Source of the DNA: Tupaia tana
Lineage: Eukaryota; Chordata; Mammalia; Scandentia; Tupaiidae
Reading direction: 5' to 3'
Assembly (NCBI GenBank): GCA_026018925.1
Contig: JAKSZU010000013.1
Span: 78,233,791-78,297,790, forward strand
Length of the DNA stretch: 64,000 nt
Shown: piece by piece, positions 43,545 to 54,689 of the stretch
How positions within the stretch are numbered: the stretch's first letter is position 1
How the letters are laid out: each line of letters opens with the position of its first letter
Notes under the pieces: model-generated
What the model was told of the DNA's origin: nothing
The model's input: the letters and a program-made list of their open reading frames with translations, nothing else
The model's database searches: none
Translations under genes and position numbers: made by a program

Positions 43545-43785
43545 CAGTCTTCTTTTATTTATATTCATTTATTTAAATTTCAAAAGCAATACATATTCAT
43601 TATAAAATTTTCAAACCTTATTAATTGTATATGAAGTAAAATGTAGAAGCGGCTCCTCTCCCTTCATCTCTCCTCCCTCCTCTCTCAATTCCACTTCCTA
43701 GAGAGAATCCCATTATCAATTAGGTGGATAACCTCCCAGGTTTTCTCTCCACGCATTTACAAATACATATGTTAATTACCAACTT
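43545..43785 (-). mobile_element. Old L1 3' UTR fragment, antisense
   Basis: aaaagcaatacatattcatt, ataaaattttcaaacc and taggtggataacctccca, then acaaatacatatg, resemble L1M-class 3' ends in antisense. Confidence 0.45.
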
Positions 43786-44360
43786 CATCTTCAGTTGCTT
43801 GTCTCATAGGACATGCAGACTTAAGTCCAAAATGGGGCTTTGGATTCTCTCCCCTAAACCTCTTTCTCCCCAGGCTTTCTCATCCTAATTGAAAGCATCA
43901 CCTCCCACAGAGTTGCTCAGGCCCCAATCCTGGCAGACATCTTTGACTCCTTTGTTGCTGTCAGATCACCAGTCCAATCCCCTAGCTAGTCCTGTAGGTT
44001 CTACTCCCAGAGTGAGCCCTGGATCAGGACACTCCTAGTGATCTTCACTGCCTCCAGCTTGGTCTAAACCTGGACCTCCCAACTGCTCTTCATTCTCCGG
44101 TTGTTATTTCCTACAATCCATTCTCCACCCAACAGCCTGAGTGATCTTTTAAATATGTAAACCTTGTTTTAGTCCTCCTTGCTTAATATTCTAGTAGCGT
44201 CTCTCCATTCTCAGGAATAAAACCCAAACTCTATCTCAAGTCTAGCATTCAAGGTTTTACTCTTTGGCCCGTTGTCTTGTCTCTGATCTCATCCTGCACC
44301 TTTCTCCTCTTGTTCACTATTTTTCATCTGCATTGGACTTTCTTTTCTCCTCTCCTTCCT

Positions 44361-44386
44361 GTCATGTCATGTCATGTCATGTCATG
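44361..44386. repeat. (GTCAT)5 pentanucleotide repeat
   Basis: Five perfect gtcat units. Small but exact. Confidence 0.9.
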
Positions 44387-44632
44387 GGGTCTTGAATTTG
44401 CTGGGTGGGTTCTTTCTCATCATTTTAATCTTGTCATCCTCTAGTGAGGCTTCTCCCCATGGCCCCATGTAAAATAGTCTCCCTTCCACAGTGCTTCTCC
44501 TCCACCTCCAAACACCTTATTTACTTCCTTTATAGTATTTAAATAGTCAGTACTTGCTCTATTTTTTTCCTTTGTTCATGGTCTATCCTTTCTATCCTCC
44601 TGGAACATGAGCTCTGTCAAGATAGGTATCTT

Positions 44633-44894
44633 TTTTTTTTTTTGGAGAGGTTTTTGCTATAGGGCGCGTGCGCTCGCCAGACAGACAGAGAGAGACAGAG
44701 AGATAGAAAGCAAGAAATCACCCCCCAGGGGGGATGGCCACGCCGCAATCCCTTCTCCTCCATTCTCCTCCTGGGATCTTGGGCACGCACGCACATGTGC
44801 CCGGCGTGAGTTTAAGCCACCGGGTCCAGGACTTGAACCGCGGTCGACTACGTGGGAGTCCAGTGACATAGCCATTACGCTAACTGCTGGTCCC
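44633..44894 (-). mobile_element. Long-form SINE, minus strand, near consensus
   Basis: gagaggtttttgctataggg, cgcgtgcgctcgcc, palindrome accccccaggggggatgg near 44720-44737, cgcaatcccttctcctccat, intact B box and head gctaactgctggtccc. TSD caagataggtatctt / aagataggtatctt at 44618-44632 and 44895-44908. Retained CpGs suggest it is young. Confidence 0.92.
44829..44883 (-). promoter_or_regulatory. Internal RNA polymerase III promoter (A and B boxes) of a SINE
   Basis: On the minus strand, ttagcgtaatggcta (44869-44883) fits the A box and ggttcaagtcc (44829-44839) fits the B box, about 30 bp apart as in tRNA genes. It is the best promoter pair in the window with that at 54458-54514. Whether it is transcribed is unknown. 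Confidence 0.6.
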
Positions 44895-45044
44895 AAGATA
44901 GGTATCTTGACTCTTACCCCTGTTCATGGCTCTTTTGATAGATAAATAAAATTGCTTCCAGATTGTTGTTAATGAACAAAGCTCTAGTAAATATTCTATA
45001 CATACATCTTTGGGTACTTGTGTAAGGATTTATGTGGGACAGAA

Positions 45045-45045
<1 letters not shown>

Positions 45046-45080
<35 letters not shown>

Positions 45081-45235
45081 TTGTATGTATATATATATGT
45101 ATATATCTGTCAATTTCTTTTATACATTCAATCACATATGTCATTTAGCTTGCAAACTGAATATTTCACATGTATATATTTCTCACCAGTCCAGTTGAGA
45201 ATACTATACATGTTATCTTCAGCAGATAGTTTTTT
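45046..45235 (-). mobile_element. Truncated L1 3' UTR with (GT)n tail
   Basis: A (GT)n of about 28 bp at 45054-45080, tatatatatgtatatat, then the L1 3' UTR module with ccagttgagaatactataca. A 5'-truncated insertion whose tail has become a TG/TA repeat. Confidence 0.65.
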
Positions 45236-45396
45236 AAAATAATTATTTTATTTAACTTCATTTATTACTTTTTAAATTTGAACAGAGAAAGACAGAGAAA
45301 GACAGTGAGAAACCATGCCACCAGGTCTGGGACTCAAACTGTAGTTGGCCATGTGGGCGTCCAGCGCCTTTAATCACCATGTCACCTGCTGGGCCC
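45236..45396 (-). mobile_element. Short-form SINE, minus strand
   Basis: taattattttatttaacttc tail, a gaaagacagagaaagacag block, head cacctgctgggccc. It abuts the L1 3' UTR fragment. Confidence 0.85.
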
Positions 45397-45746
45397 TATG
45401 GGACAGATTTTAAGAAGTAGAATTTTGGGGTCCAGCATAATTTAAAATTCTGATATTGTCAAATTACTGTCCAAAGTACTATACCAGTTTGCACCCACTG
45501 ACTTTAACTGAGCAGACCTTTTCCCACATCTTTGGCAACACTGGATAATATAATAGAAATATTTCCCTCGTTTTTGGCTTATGTTAAGCAAAAGCTATGT
45601 ATTTTACTATGTTTTAATTTGTATTTCCCCAGTTATGTGAAGTTGAATATCATTTCATATTTTGCCATTTGTATTTTCCCTTTTGGGTAATAAATATATT
45701 GCTGGCCTCATCCTGTAATGTGGTTCTATTTGAAAGAAAGAAGGAT

Positions 45747-45919
45747 TGGGGCCAGCAGGTGTTGTGGTGGTTGAGGGTGCTGATCTCCCACATGGCCAAC
45801 CATGGTTGGAGTCCCGGACCCACTGACTTTCTTTCTCACTTTTTCTCTCTCTCTGTACCTCTCTGATCAAATTAAAATAAATAAGGTTAAATAAAACAAT
45901 TCTTTAGAAGAAGAAAAGT
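45747..45919 (+). mobile_element. Short-form SINE, plus strand
   Basis: Head ggggccagcaggtgttgtgg, B box gttggagtcccgg, tail tcaaattaaaataaataagg. TSD aagaaggat at 45738-45746 and 45920-45928. Confidence 0.85.
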
Positions 45920-45929
45920 AAGAAGGATA

Positions 45930-47410
45930 GATCATGAATAGGTATTGGCCAGTGTCAGTCACATATCATTTGGCTATATCTTTTTTTCTGGCTGTTTATC
46001 TTATTGATAAGAACTCTTTCTGTTTTCTAGAGTTAACTTTGTTACATATGTGGTATATGTTCTGTCTCTCCTTTGTCTTTTAGTATTGCTTAAGATGCTA
46101 ACATCTTTTTAACAAAATAGAGGTGGATCCTTTTCTATTTTTATTATGAAAATAACATGTGTACCTGTAAAATTTTAAAAAATCTAAAAATCATTCAATG
46201 ACAAATAATTTTTTCTATTACACTGAAGTAAACTGGTATGTATTTTTAAAAAATTCATGTTAATATGCACACTTATTCATTTATTGCTCATTCATTCCTC
46301 TAGCTAATACTTACAAGTCATTTATATTTCAAATAGATGTTATTGGATTTTTACTATGTTCCTGGCATTGTACGAAGAATGGGGGGAAAGAAAGGATATG
46401 TACATACTATCTGTTTTGTTTTTTGGTGAAGATGTGCTATCTTTATTCATTTTTTTACATTTCAGATGCTTCTGTACTAGCATATACTTATCTACCTCAT
46501 TGTTTTTAATGTTTGCTAGTTATTCTATTTTATGCATATGCCAGAATATATTTAATCTGTTTCTCATTGATGGACATTTACATTGCTTCCGTGTATTTGC
46601 AATTACAAACAAAGCTATAGTGAATATCCCTGTAGCTACAGCTTTTCAGGCATGTGCAAATATATCTGTAGTGCAGACTCCTAAAATGGAATTGCATTTT
46701 AAGTTTGATAGACACTGCCAAATTGTCCTCCAAAACTGTGTTCCAATTCACACTCTCATCAAATGTGTGAGAGTGCCCATTTCTCTACTTTATCTGCATG
46801 CCTGGATATTATCAGTCTTAATTTTTTTTTTTTTTTTTTTGCAAACATAATGGACAGAGAATGGTATTTTATTGTTTTATTTTGCATTTCCCCAATCAGA
46901 AGTGAGGCAGAAAATCTTTTCATATGTTTATTGATTACCTATATTTCTTCTGCCAATTGTCCATATCTTTCTCTATTTTTTATATTGAGTTGTCTTTTAA
47001 AAAATATGATTTGTAAAGTCCATATAGTATGGATGTTTAAGTTTTGTCTGTTATTTGTTGCAAATATTTTCTCTCAAGCTGTCCTTAGCCTGTTAATATT
47101 GTCCGTGGTAGAACTCCATCTTTTTGATGGAGAAGAACACTACAGTTTCTGTTTGGACTACATGATATTTCTCTAATGTCTTCCTGCAGATGTCTGAATC
47201 TATGTTTAAGTAGGGTTTGTTTTTTCTCCCCTTCATCAGTCAAAATTTTTAGAGACTATGGTATAGGTAAGGAGAAATCTTTCACTGGACTTGGAATTGT
47301 CATTTTCATATTGTTGACAGGGCCCTTCATTGATTTACATGTTTTCTTACCAATTAAAAATTTTTTGTTTGTTTTTACTACTAAGTAAGACTTCATATTT
47401 TTTTTTCTTA
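45930..47410 (-). mobile_element. Old L1 (L1M-class) 3' part, antisense
   Basis: The blocks tctcattgatggacatttac, tacaaacaaagctatagtga, actgccaaattgtcctccaa, gtgtgagagtgcccatttct and aatcttttcatatgtttatt follow the ORF2-end and 3' UTR order of old L1. Frames up to 164 codons here run on the sense-opposite strand and are not genes. Confidence 0.7.
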
Positions 47411-47664
47411 CTTAAAATATTGTGTTACACAGGACACTGAATGACCTCTTATCCTTGGTTTAGATCATCATTTTAACAATTCCAGAGAGTCCTAGGGATT
47501 CAGTGGAAATGACTCAGGGTCTGTCAATAGGGTGTGGATTAAGTGGAAGGGTAGAGGCGCTCATCCTTATTCAATCTGAGAAACTGTGAGTAGGTTTCTG
47601 TATAATTCCACCTGAAGAAAGGAGAGGTTTTTGTCTTAGCAATCCTGGAAACTGCTACTGTACA
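47411..47664. other. Unique DNA
   Basis: Nothing recognised. Confidence 0.4.
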
Positions 47665-47903
47665 GTGAGGTCTTGCTATAGGACGTGTGTGCTCATCAGA
47701 GAGAGACAGAGACAGGAAGTAAAAAATCATCCCCCGGGGGGATGGCCATGGCACAATCCCTTCTCTTCCATTCTCCTCTTGGGATTTCAGACATGCATGT
47801 ACACACTCCTGGTGTGTGTTTGAAGCCACTGGGTCTGGGACTCGAACCACAGTCGACCATGTGGGAGTCTAGTGATTTAACCATTATGTTATCTTCTGGT
47901 CCC
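47665..47903 (-). mobile_element. Long-form SINE, minus strand
   Basis: tcttgctataggacgtgtgt, palindrome cccccggggggatgg near 47730-47744, B box ggactcgaaccacag, head cttctggtccc. Confidence 0.85.
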
Positions 47904-48042
47904 TATTTTTAAAAATTGTTTAAACATTTATTTATTTATGTATGTATTTGTCATGATTTTCCAGGTGTCCTGGTCTGGGTCTTGTACTGTGTTTGACCAT
48001 ATGGTAATCCAGTGACCCAACTGCCATAACACCTGTTGTCCC
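47904..48042 (-). mobile_element. Short-form SINE, minus strand, degenerate
   Basis: tttatttatttatgtatgta tail, then ggtctgggtcttgtactgtg and a decayed head ending cacctgttgtccc. It directly follows the previous SINE in the same orientation. Confidence 0.6.
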
Positions 48043-48410
48043 AGAGGTCTTTATTTTCTCAAAGCTGTGAAGCTCTGGGGTCTTCAAAGAGTGTGTTCTT
48101 TTTTTATATTGTAATCTTTCTTGTCTTCTTAATACAAGGCTCATCTCCAGGCTTTGTTCACACTAGCTGGATACTCACAGGTATTCTTAGAGCAGATTCT
48201 GGTTAATAGGCCATCATGAGATTGTTCTTTGTTTGAAAGTTCTCAGTAGTGAGATTTATCAGTATCTCTTTTTAGAGCAACATTCACCACGTCTACTCAA
48301 ATATCTGAATGTTTCCATTTCAACTAAGAAGTTCATGTGGAGCAAAGGTACAGCAAGAAAGGAAGTGAGTGGAGAGCCATTTCTCAAAACACTCATCTAT
48401 TCAATATGTT
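48043..48410. other. Unique DNA
   Basis: Nothing recognised. Confidence 0.4.
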
Positions 48411-48537
48411 GGGGGGGGGGGTCTCCAAAAAGTTCATGGAAAAATGTCATGAAGAGTATGGATTTAATTTTTTTTTTTTTTTGCACTAAAGAAACTTGTA
48501 CTTCATTTTTTCCATAGACTTTTTGAAGGTCCCTTGA
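48411..48537. mobile_element. Mariner-type MITE, family 1, copy 1
   Basis: Terminal inverted repeats: ggggtctccaaaaagttcat on the left and the reverse complement of gactttttgaaggtcccttg on the right. Internal part contains a T15 run. About 127 bp, no transposase. It resembles HSMAR2-like mariner MITEs. Confidence 0.7.
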
Positions 48538-48769
48538 GTAAGGACCAATAGTTATCTGTAGTTGCCATAGTGCTTTGGAACATAATACCATCAACCCCAA
48601 TTGTGAGGAAATAATTTTTTCTTCAACAAGAAGTCCAATGTAGGGCTGCTTTGGATCAGTTAATTCAGCAGTTTAAAAAAGACCAGGATTCTTTGCATTT
48701 TTGTATGAAATGATTATGGTTCAGGGGTCATGTGCAGATACAACTTTGAACAGTGATTTTTCTACTAGT

Positions 48770-49445
48770 GAATTATTACTTGTTTTATGCTGCAATAACA
48801 AAATACCTGAGACTGAGTAATTGATAATGAACAGAAATTTATTCTTATGGTCCTGAAGGCTGGAATGTCCAAGTTTGTGGAGCTGACATCTGGTGAGAGC
48901 CTGCTTGTTGAATCATCACAAGGTGGAAGGCAGGTCAAGAGAGCCTGCACTGTAGGGACCAGCAGTTAGTGTAATGGCTATGTTGCTGAACTCCCATGTA
49001 GTCGACTGCGGTTCAAGTCCCAGACCAGGTGGCTTAAACTCATGCCGGGCGTGTGTGCGTGCGTGGCAAAGATCCTGAGAGGAGAATGGAGGAGAAGGGA
49101 TTGTGGCATGGCCATCCCCCCTGTGGGGTGATTTCTCGCTTTCTGTCTGTCTCTCTTTGTTTTTCTGGTGAGTACACGTGCCCTATAGCAAAAAAAATCT
49201 CTCCAAAAAAAAAAAAAAAAGAGAGCCTGCACTGGAGAGAGAGGTATCAGGAAGCATAATTAAGCACAATTAACCATAATTAACCATCAAGAATCTACTC
49301 CTGTGACAATGGCATTAATCTGTTTTTGAAGGCAGAGTTTTTATGACCTAATTATCTCTTAAAGGTCTCACCTATCAATACTGTTGCACCGGGGATTAAA
49401 TTTCTAACACAGGAACATTGGGAAACGCATTCAAATCATACCATG
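48770..49445 (-). mobile_element. MaLR-type LTR, antisense, split by a SINE
   Basis: gctgcaataacaaaatacct, gagactgagtaattgataat, cctgaaggctggaatgtcca and gtgagagcctgcttgttgaa, then after the SINE gacaatggcattaatctgtt, tgacctaattatctcttaaa, ggggattaaatttctaacac and attcaaatcatacc. This is the antisense order of MST/MLT1-type LTRs. The SINE lies at 48953-49218. Confidence 0.65.
48953..49218 (+). mobile_element. Long-form SINE, plus strand, inside LTR
   Basis: Head gggaccagcagttagtgtaa, body and end ccctatagcaaaaaaaatct. A perfect TSD of up to 16 bp, aagagagcctgcactg, lies at 48937-48952 and 49219-49234. Confidence 0.92.
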
Positions 49446-49483
49446 GACTCATTACCAAATCTCTCTCAAGAATGAGGAAACCT

Positions 49484-49740
49484 TGGGTGGGCATGTTGGT
49501 GCAGTGGTTTAATGCTATGCATTGGGAGCTGCATTTCACATGACTGACTGTGGTTCAAATCCTGGCCTAGCAGGTTGAAAAACATGATTGGTACATATGT
49601 ATTTCTACCAAAAATTTTAACAGGCTGGAGAAATTGAAGAAAAAGAACTTCAGTGTGACCATGCCCCATTGGGAAGTGTTATAGCCCTTCTTTCTGTTGA
49701 GCAAATGTTTCCCCTAGTAATTAAAAAAAAAAAAAAAAAA
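49484..49740 (+). mobile_element. Long-form SINE, plus strand, diverged subfamily
   Basis: Head gggtgggcatgttggtgcag, B box gttcaaatcctgg, aaaaacatgattggtacata, a decayed body and 18-base poly-A. TSD-like gaggaaacctt/gaagaaacctt flank it. It differs from the main long form and pairs with 59579-59838. Confidence 0.7.
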
Positions 49741-49867
49741 GTGAAGAAACCTTTTCTTAAAGTCCCTCAAGCTGATTTCCTTATATCTCACTCAGAAGAA
49801 CTGAAACATGCCTGCTCTTAAACCTTCATTTTCAAGAGAATGGATTAGTTCCCTCAATGACAGTAGG

Positions 49868-50216
49868 CCCTACTGTCCACTGTAATATATTTCAAGACCC
49901 CCCCAGTAGATTTATGAAACTACAGATAGTACCGAATCATATATATATATTATGTCTTTGATGGCTACTAAGTGACTAACAAGTGGGTAGCCTATATAGT
50001 ATGCATATGCTGGACAAAAGGATGATTTATGTTCCAAGTGGGAGAGAGTAAGAGTAGGATGGCACAAGATTTCATCATGTTATTCAGAATGGTGCAAAAT
50101 TTAAAAGTTATGAATTGTTTCTGGAATTTTCCCACTTAATATTTCTGACCGTAGTTGACTGTGGGTAACTGAAACCACAGAAAACCAAACTACAGATAAG
50201 GGGGGAACTATTGTAA
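49868..50216. mobile_element. Tigger-type (pogo) MITE, MER2-like
   Basis: Left end ggccctactgtccactgtaa and tatttcaagacccccccagt; right end ctgtgggtaactgaaaccac, agaaaaccaaactacagata, aggggggaactattgtaa. The pattern of a pogo-type element in which both ends carry an inverted ccccc-ttat/ataa-ggggg motif. No transposase. Confidence 0.55.
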
Positions 50217-51624
50217 TATCGCTTGAGATTTTTACCCTGAGCTGGAGAGTGGGTTATCTTTTCTTGAATGATGGTTTCTAGGTCAAAACCAGGGAAAGTA
50301 TTCAGATTAAGGAAGAGAGAAGGGATAGGTAACCAGCAATGGTTGCTGTGATACTACTTTTAGTTAAGTTAATTAATTAAACATTTAAAAAATATTAACA
50401 TTATTACTGGAGCAATATGATTCAGTAGTTTGAGTTTACAATTTATTTCAACTGATTTTTATTAGGTAAGAATGTGTACGTGCTTATCTTAAATCGGGTT
50501 CCATTTCTGGAAGGGGCACTTAGGAGGGTGAATGGAACTTTGTTGTTGTGAACATAATTAAGCATTCAAGAGACCGAATAGTTAGTATCAGGAAAGAAAA
50601 TTGGACATTTATTAGAGGTAGAACTAGGTGTGCAGTAGTTCTTTATAACTTCCTCACTTGTCTTTTTTGAATAGTTAATACCAACTCTCCAATTTTTGAA
50701 TTTCATCTGTTTGAATTTGCTGTCTTCTAGTTTGACAACAAAACTGCCATCTATTAATAAGAGTTCTAATTATTATTATTATTTTAATTGCCCAAAGGAG
50801 TTTGGACATGAAGAAGATGGTGGCTAAATAGTGCTCAACTGGTTCAAGACATTTTCTCTCCTTTAAATAAAGTCACAGCTTTTTTTATTTTCCCTGATGA
50901 AAATATGCAGGATTCATTTGTTGACTGAAAAGAACAATGGTAGTGAGACACTTGGATTATGCTAAAAGGGTATTACATGTATCCATGAAAGTTGGCTCTG
51001 TGGCAGGTTAAGGTTGCAAGGTATAGATTCCCATTGACAGAAATGAAATTGTATGTGTTCTGATGAGAGCCTCTGCTGGGCTCTGAAGGCACTGGAAATC
51101 TAGTTAAGTCACATGCAGTGCGTACCATTTGGAGCATTTCAAGGGTAACGAGAAGCGCTGTGCACTGGGTCAGCATTCATGTGGTGCCCGGGGAATGCCA
51201 CCGGCACCAGAGAACATGAATTATGCGATATGTAGCTCCAAGCTATTTGAGCTAAAATTGACCCTCCAGGGTCCAGAACCCAGTCCAAATTTCCTCATGC
51301 TGTTATGCTGTGGAATGCAGGAAGGGGAAGACAGGAGAAGGCTCACCCCTTGCTATGCTTTTATATGCTTTCGAGCATCAGGACTGATTCTCCAAAGTCA
51401 TTTTTCTTCACGCATCCAGATATTTGAACAATGCAACACAGAATCAAGTCTTGAGCTTCCGTAACAAGTCATCCTGAAATTAAATGGCATTTTCAGCCTT
51501 GGCAAGTGTTGTCTCCACTGCGTCAGAGCTCCAGAGAAATGGTAGTCCTGTCTTACTGGGGTTGGGGATGAAGAGACATGGTTCTGATGGTGGTCCCAGC
51601 ATGGAGATGAATAGCAAACAAAGG

Positions 51625-51700
<76 letters not shown>

Positions 51701-52929
51701 AAGCGAGCCTGTTTCTAAGAGAAGCCCTGGTAACAGGTTTCTGGGTAAATGAAAGTTGTATTGTCTTCCATCAGAGATGACTTGAAAATAAAGTGCTTTA
51801 ATGCTAATACTGCAGATGTCTGCAGGAAACTCAGCACCACACTGAACACTGTAGTTAGATAGCTGTGCAAAAAAGTACATGAAGGAAAGGGCTAATGCGC
51901 AATACTTCTATTTAAGATAGAAGGAGGAAATAGAAATTGTGATAGCATGCTATTTCAAGTAATAATAGAAAGTACTTGATGTTTACATGGTGAATGGATC
52001 AATACTAATTCTGTAGTCGGCGCACATACAGTAGTTTGGATTATACAAGTGATAGATGCACTCAGTGTAGCTGAAATTTCCACCCTGCAACATTTATTTC
52101 TTGCTGCGTGTTAGATGGAATTTTCCACCCAACTATCTGGAAGGATTTGCATAAGAATGGTGATAGAGCAGTATTCTTTAATGATGTGCTTTTCTTTGTT
52201 AAACTTCAAAAATGTCTATGGTGCATGATGAGGTTTGGGTGAATTGCCAAGCTAATGCTTTTATATTTTCTTTAAAGAGCTTATCTTCACTGTGTTGTGG
52301 GAGTTACTTTATATTGTGGTTATAAAGGCAGTGGCAGTAAAGCCGAATTTGTAGCAACCCCCAATAAGTGCTGCCTCCTCCTCAAGAGCTTGGTCCTGCA
52401 AAGAAGGGAATTTGGGAAGGTGCTTGGCTGCTCCCGGTTCAGCTGCAGTGAGTCTGTTGGACTCATTTTATGCTCCTCTACCTGGCTCTGCTCACTAGGA
52501 AGTTACTGATGCTATTCTCCAGCTCAAACAATGACCTCTTGTTAGCCTAAATCAACACTGGTCCTGTCAAAGGGGCTTGAGTTGAGATCAGACCAAAGCC
52601 TGGTGCTTTCCCTGAGGTAGAGTTGAATTATTCAGATGAGTGTCTGGGAGCAAATGCTGTTTGGAAAGTGACCTTTTTGTCCTCCCTACAAGAATCTAAT
52701 GTTTACAATGTGAGGAGGGAAAGGGGCTGGAATCTTGGGAATTCCAGGAATGCAGCCACCAAGCAAAAGAAGATTCAACTCTCCAGATTCTGCTGCACAT
52801 CAAGGATTTACAAGTACAAAAGTGGAAAAGCAACTACCACCCCTCAACTGGAGCCTACAGGGTAGTCCCAGAGAAGACTTTACGTTAAACTTACTTTCCA
52901 TGAAACAAAGATTTTTGAACCCGGAGTGT
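50217..52929. other. Longest largely unique stretch
   Basis: No SINE, LINE or LTR is recognised over about 2.7 kb apart from the GT/GA microsatellite. Frames of 66-160 codons exist; the longest (51398-51880, minus) is driven by the microsatellite. No splice-flanked exon could be identified by eye. The low repeat density makes it the best candidate here for conserved non-coding sequence. Confidence 0.45.
51626..51699. repeat. Compound (GT)n(GA)n microsatellite
   Basis: About 30 bp of tg repeats pass directly into about 44 bp of ga repeats. GT tracts favour Z-DNA and GA tracts triplex DNA. It encodes false Ser/Leu/His/Thr and Arg/Glu runs. Confidence 0.95.
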
Positions 52930-53090
52930 TCTAAGGAAACTTAGAGGTTACCTAATCCAACCCTTTGTCAAATGCATGAATCTTTTTCCCCACTCAGTTT
53001 TGCAGCTCATTGATCATCAGTTGCTGCTTGAATACCTCCAAGGACAAAAAACTCACTTCCTCTCAACAGCAAGGACAGATGACATGATAT
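52930..53090 (+). mobile_element. Possible ancient L3/CR1-like fragment
   Basis: agaggttacctaatccaacc and cttgaatacctccaaggaca resemble an old repeat of the CR1/L3 type. Weak. Confidence 0.3.
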
Positions 53091-53094
53091 GGAG

Positions 53095-53400
53095 GACTTA
53101 ATATGCGCCAGGCATAGTAATACGCCCTTGAGCCCTTGTGCACAACTTTAGGAAGTAGGTACTACAAGAATACTTGAAGAATTGGTGAAAAATGCATATT
53201 ATGAAAAAAACTATGGATTTAAAAATGTCTTCTTGCACCAGAATGACTTGTACTTTAATTCCGTTCCTCCACAAACTTTTTGAAGTTCCTTGATTGTGTT
53301 ATCCTCATTTTACAGAAGGGGACACTGAAATCTTGTATGTAGCCAAGAAAGGATTTAAATTTAGGAGGCTTCAGCACCTGTGTTTTTAACTCCTACCTTC
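53095..53400 (-). mobile_element. MIR SINE, minus strand, split by a mariner MITE
   Basis: 53100-53165 (gcgccaggcatagtaatacg, ttaggaagtaggtacta) and 53293-53400 (tatcctcattttacagaagg, ggacactgaaatcttgtatg) are the two parts of one MIR. Confidence 0.6.
53168..53292. mobile_element. Mariner-type MITE, family 1, copy 2
   Basis: ggtgaaaaatgcatattatg, aaaaaactatggatttaaaa and right end ccacaaactttttgaagttc match the other family-1 copies. The left inverted repeat is decayed. Confidence 0.65.
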
Positions 53401-54129
53401 CTGCGTAGCCTGCTCCATCAGTGATAGCTGGGATCACTTTTCTTCTTTCCTCTGGGGACACGTGGGGTATATTTTTGTTTCTCTTTTATGTGATAGCCCT
53501 TTAGAACTTTGAGGCAACTTTCCTGTCTCCCTCTTCTAGTCTCCCATTTTTTTTTTTTCAATTCCAAGAAAACATTCCTCCTTCTCTTGGCTGAATGGGT
53601 TCCTCTAGATCCATTCTCGTTTACCAATGCCCTGCTCAAAGCATTTCATTTATTGTTTCAATACATGAAGCAAAACAAGTTTCATTTATTCATTAAACGC
53701 TTTGAAAAGACTATACTTTTTGCCTTCTTTTCTTACAAGACAGTGGGCATTGTTGGTGACATCTAACCATGAAGGTATCTATTCTGGGTGCCCAGGGAGT
53801 CTTTCCAAAGGGCATATGATGAATTTTTCCACAGCTCTTTACAGGGAGAAGGCATTAAAAAAAAATCCAGAGCATTAAAATAAGCCAGGGTTGAGCTTCC
53901 ATGTCATTGCTGGTGGGAAAGACAATGTCAGAGTAAAGGACAGGAAGCACAGTAGAGAGCTAGCAGTGGTCCTGGGAGGCCCTGTGGGAGGCGGTGGCTC
54001 TGGGTTGCAAAGGCATCTAATTTGGCCTCTGACCTGGATTCTCCAAAACTCACTGGCATGTCACCAGGCCTCCCTCTGCATTAGCTTCCCAGCTTGTGAA
54101 AGATAATCCTGTTGTTGACACTTTGGTGT
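53401..54129. other. Unique DNA
   Basis: Overlapping frames on both strands (71-85 codons) have no domain. Nothing else recognised. Confidence 0.4.
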
Positions 54130-54245
54130 TATGTTTCTTACTGAGTGAGATCCAAATCCAAATTCAGCAATCTGGGGCTTGCTGTGTGATCTTGGGCAAA
54201 TAGCTCTACCTCTTAGGTCTTTGAGTCTCATTGGTCAAGTGTGGA
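54130..54245 (+). mobile_element. MIR SINE fragment
   Basis: ttgctgtgtgatcttgggca and agctctacctcttaggtctt, gagtctc are the MIR core. It ends at a SINE insertion. Confidence 0.5.
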
Positions 54246-54262
54246 GAAAAGGATGCTTTCTT

Positions 54263-54525
54263 TTTTTTTTTGTTTGGAGAGGTTTTTTGCTATAGGGCGC
54301 ATGCGCTCGCCAGACAGACAGAGAGAGACATAGAGACAGAAAGCGAGAAATCACCCCCCAGGGGGGTGGACATGCCGCAATCCCTTCTCCATTCTCCTCT
54401 CGGGATCTTGGGCACGCATGCACACGCGCCCGGCGTGAGTTTTAAGCCACCGGGTCTGGGACGCGAACCGCGGTCGACTACGTGGGAGTCCAGCGACATA
54501 GCCATTACGCTAACTGCTGGTTCCC
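54263..54525 (-). mobile_element. Long-form SINE, minus strand, near consensus
   Basis: ggtttttttgctatagggcg, cgctcgccagacagacagag, palindrome accccccaggggggtgg near 54353-54369, head gctaactgctggttccc. A perfect 16-bp TSD, aaaaggatgctttctt, lies at 54247-54262 and 54526-54541. Many intact CpGs (cgcgaaccgcggtcgacta) suggest a recent insertion. Confidence 0.93.
54458..54514 (-). promoter_or_regulatory. Internal RNA polymerase III promoter of a SINE
   Basis: On the minus strand ttagcgtaatggcta (54499-54513) fits an A box and ggttcgcgtccc (54458-54469) fits a B box with one CpG-derived difference. Confidence 0.55.
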
Positions 54526-54689
54526 AAAAGGATGCTTTCTTAAATGGACATAGAAAAAGTTAGTGATATTTGCAGTAACACTCAGGTTCATAGAAGTTAG
54601 GTGAACTGGTCCATAATGAACCTCATATAAATCTTGCGTGACTTAGAACTATGGTATCCTAAAATCCAATTCATTGTAGTAGAAATAGC

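Larger units (their letters stand above)
43786..44940 (+). mobile_element. L2-type LINE, split by a SINE
   Basis: cctgagtgatcttttaaata, ttctcaggaataaaacccaa, cattcaaggttttactcttt and tgtcttgtctctgatctcat, then cctggaacatgagctctgtc, follow L2 3' order. The SINE at 44633-44894 interrupts the final block, which resumes as gactcttacccctgttcatg. Confidence 0.55.
44930..45745 (-). mobile_element. Old L1 3' part, antisense, split by a younger insertion
   Basis: 44930-45045 (ttgttgttaatgaacaaagc, tacatctttgggtacttgtg) and 45397-45745 (agattttaagaagtagaatt, gatattgtcaaattactgtc, gttttaatttgtatttcccc) are one L1 tract. The insert at 45046-45396 is flanked by tatgtgggacag and ctatgggacag. Confidence 0.6.

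Noticed and set aside
46356-47176. Two overlapping frames of 164 and 137 codons resembling a membrane protein
   Set aside because: They are antisense to an old L1 3' region. The hydrophobic composition comes from T-rich DNA.
51626-51699. CRISPR-like or satellite array
   Set aside because: It is a plain GT/GA microsatellite with no spacer structure. No CRISPR array is expected or seen in this mammalian DNA.
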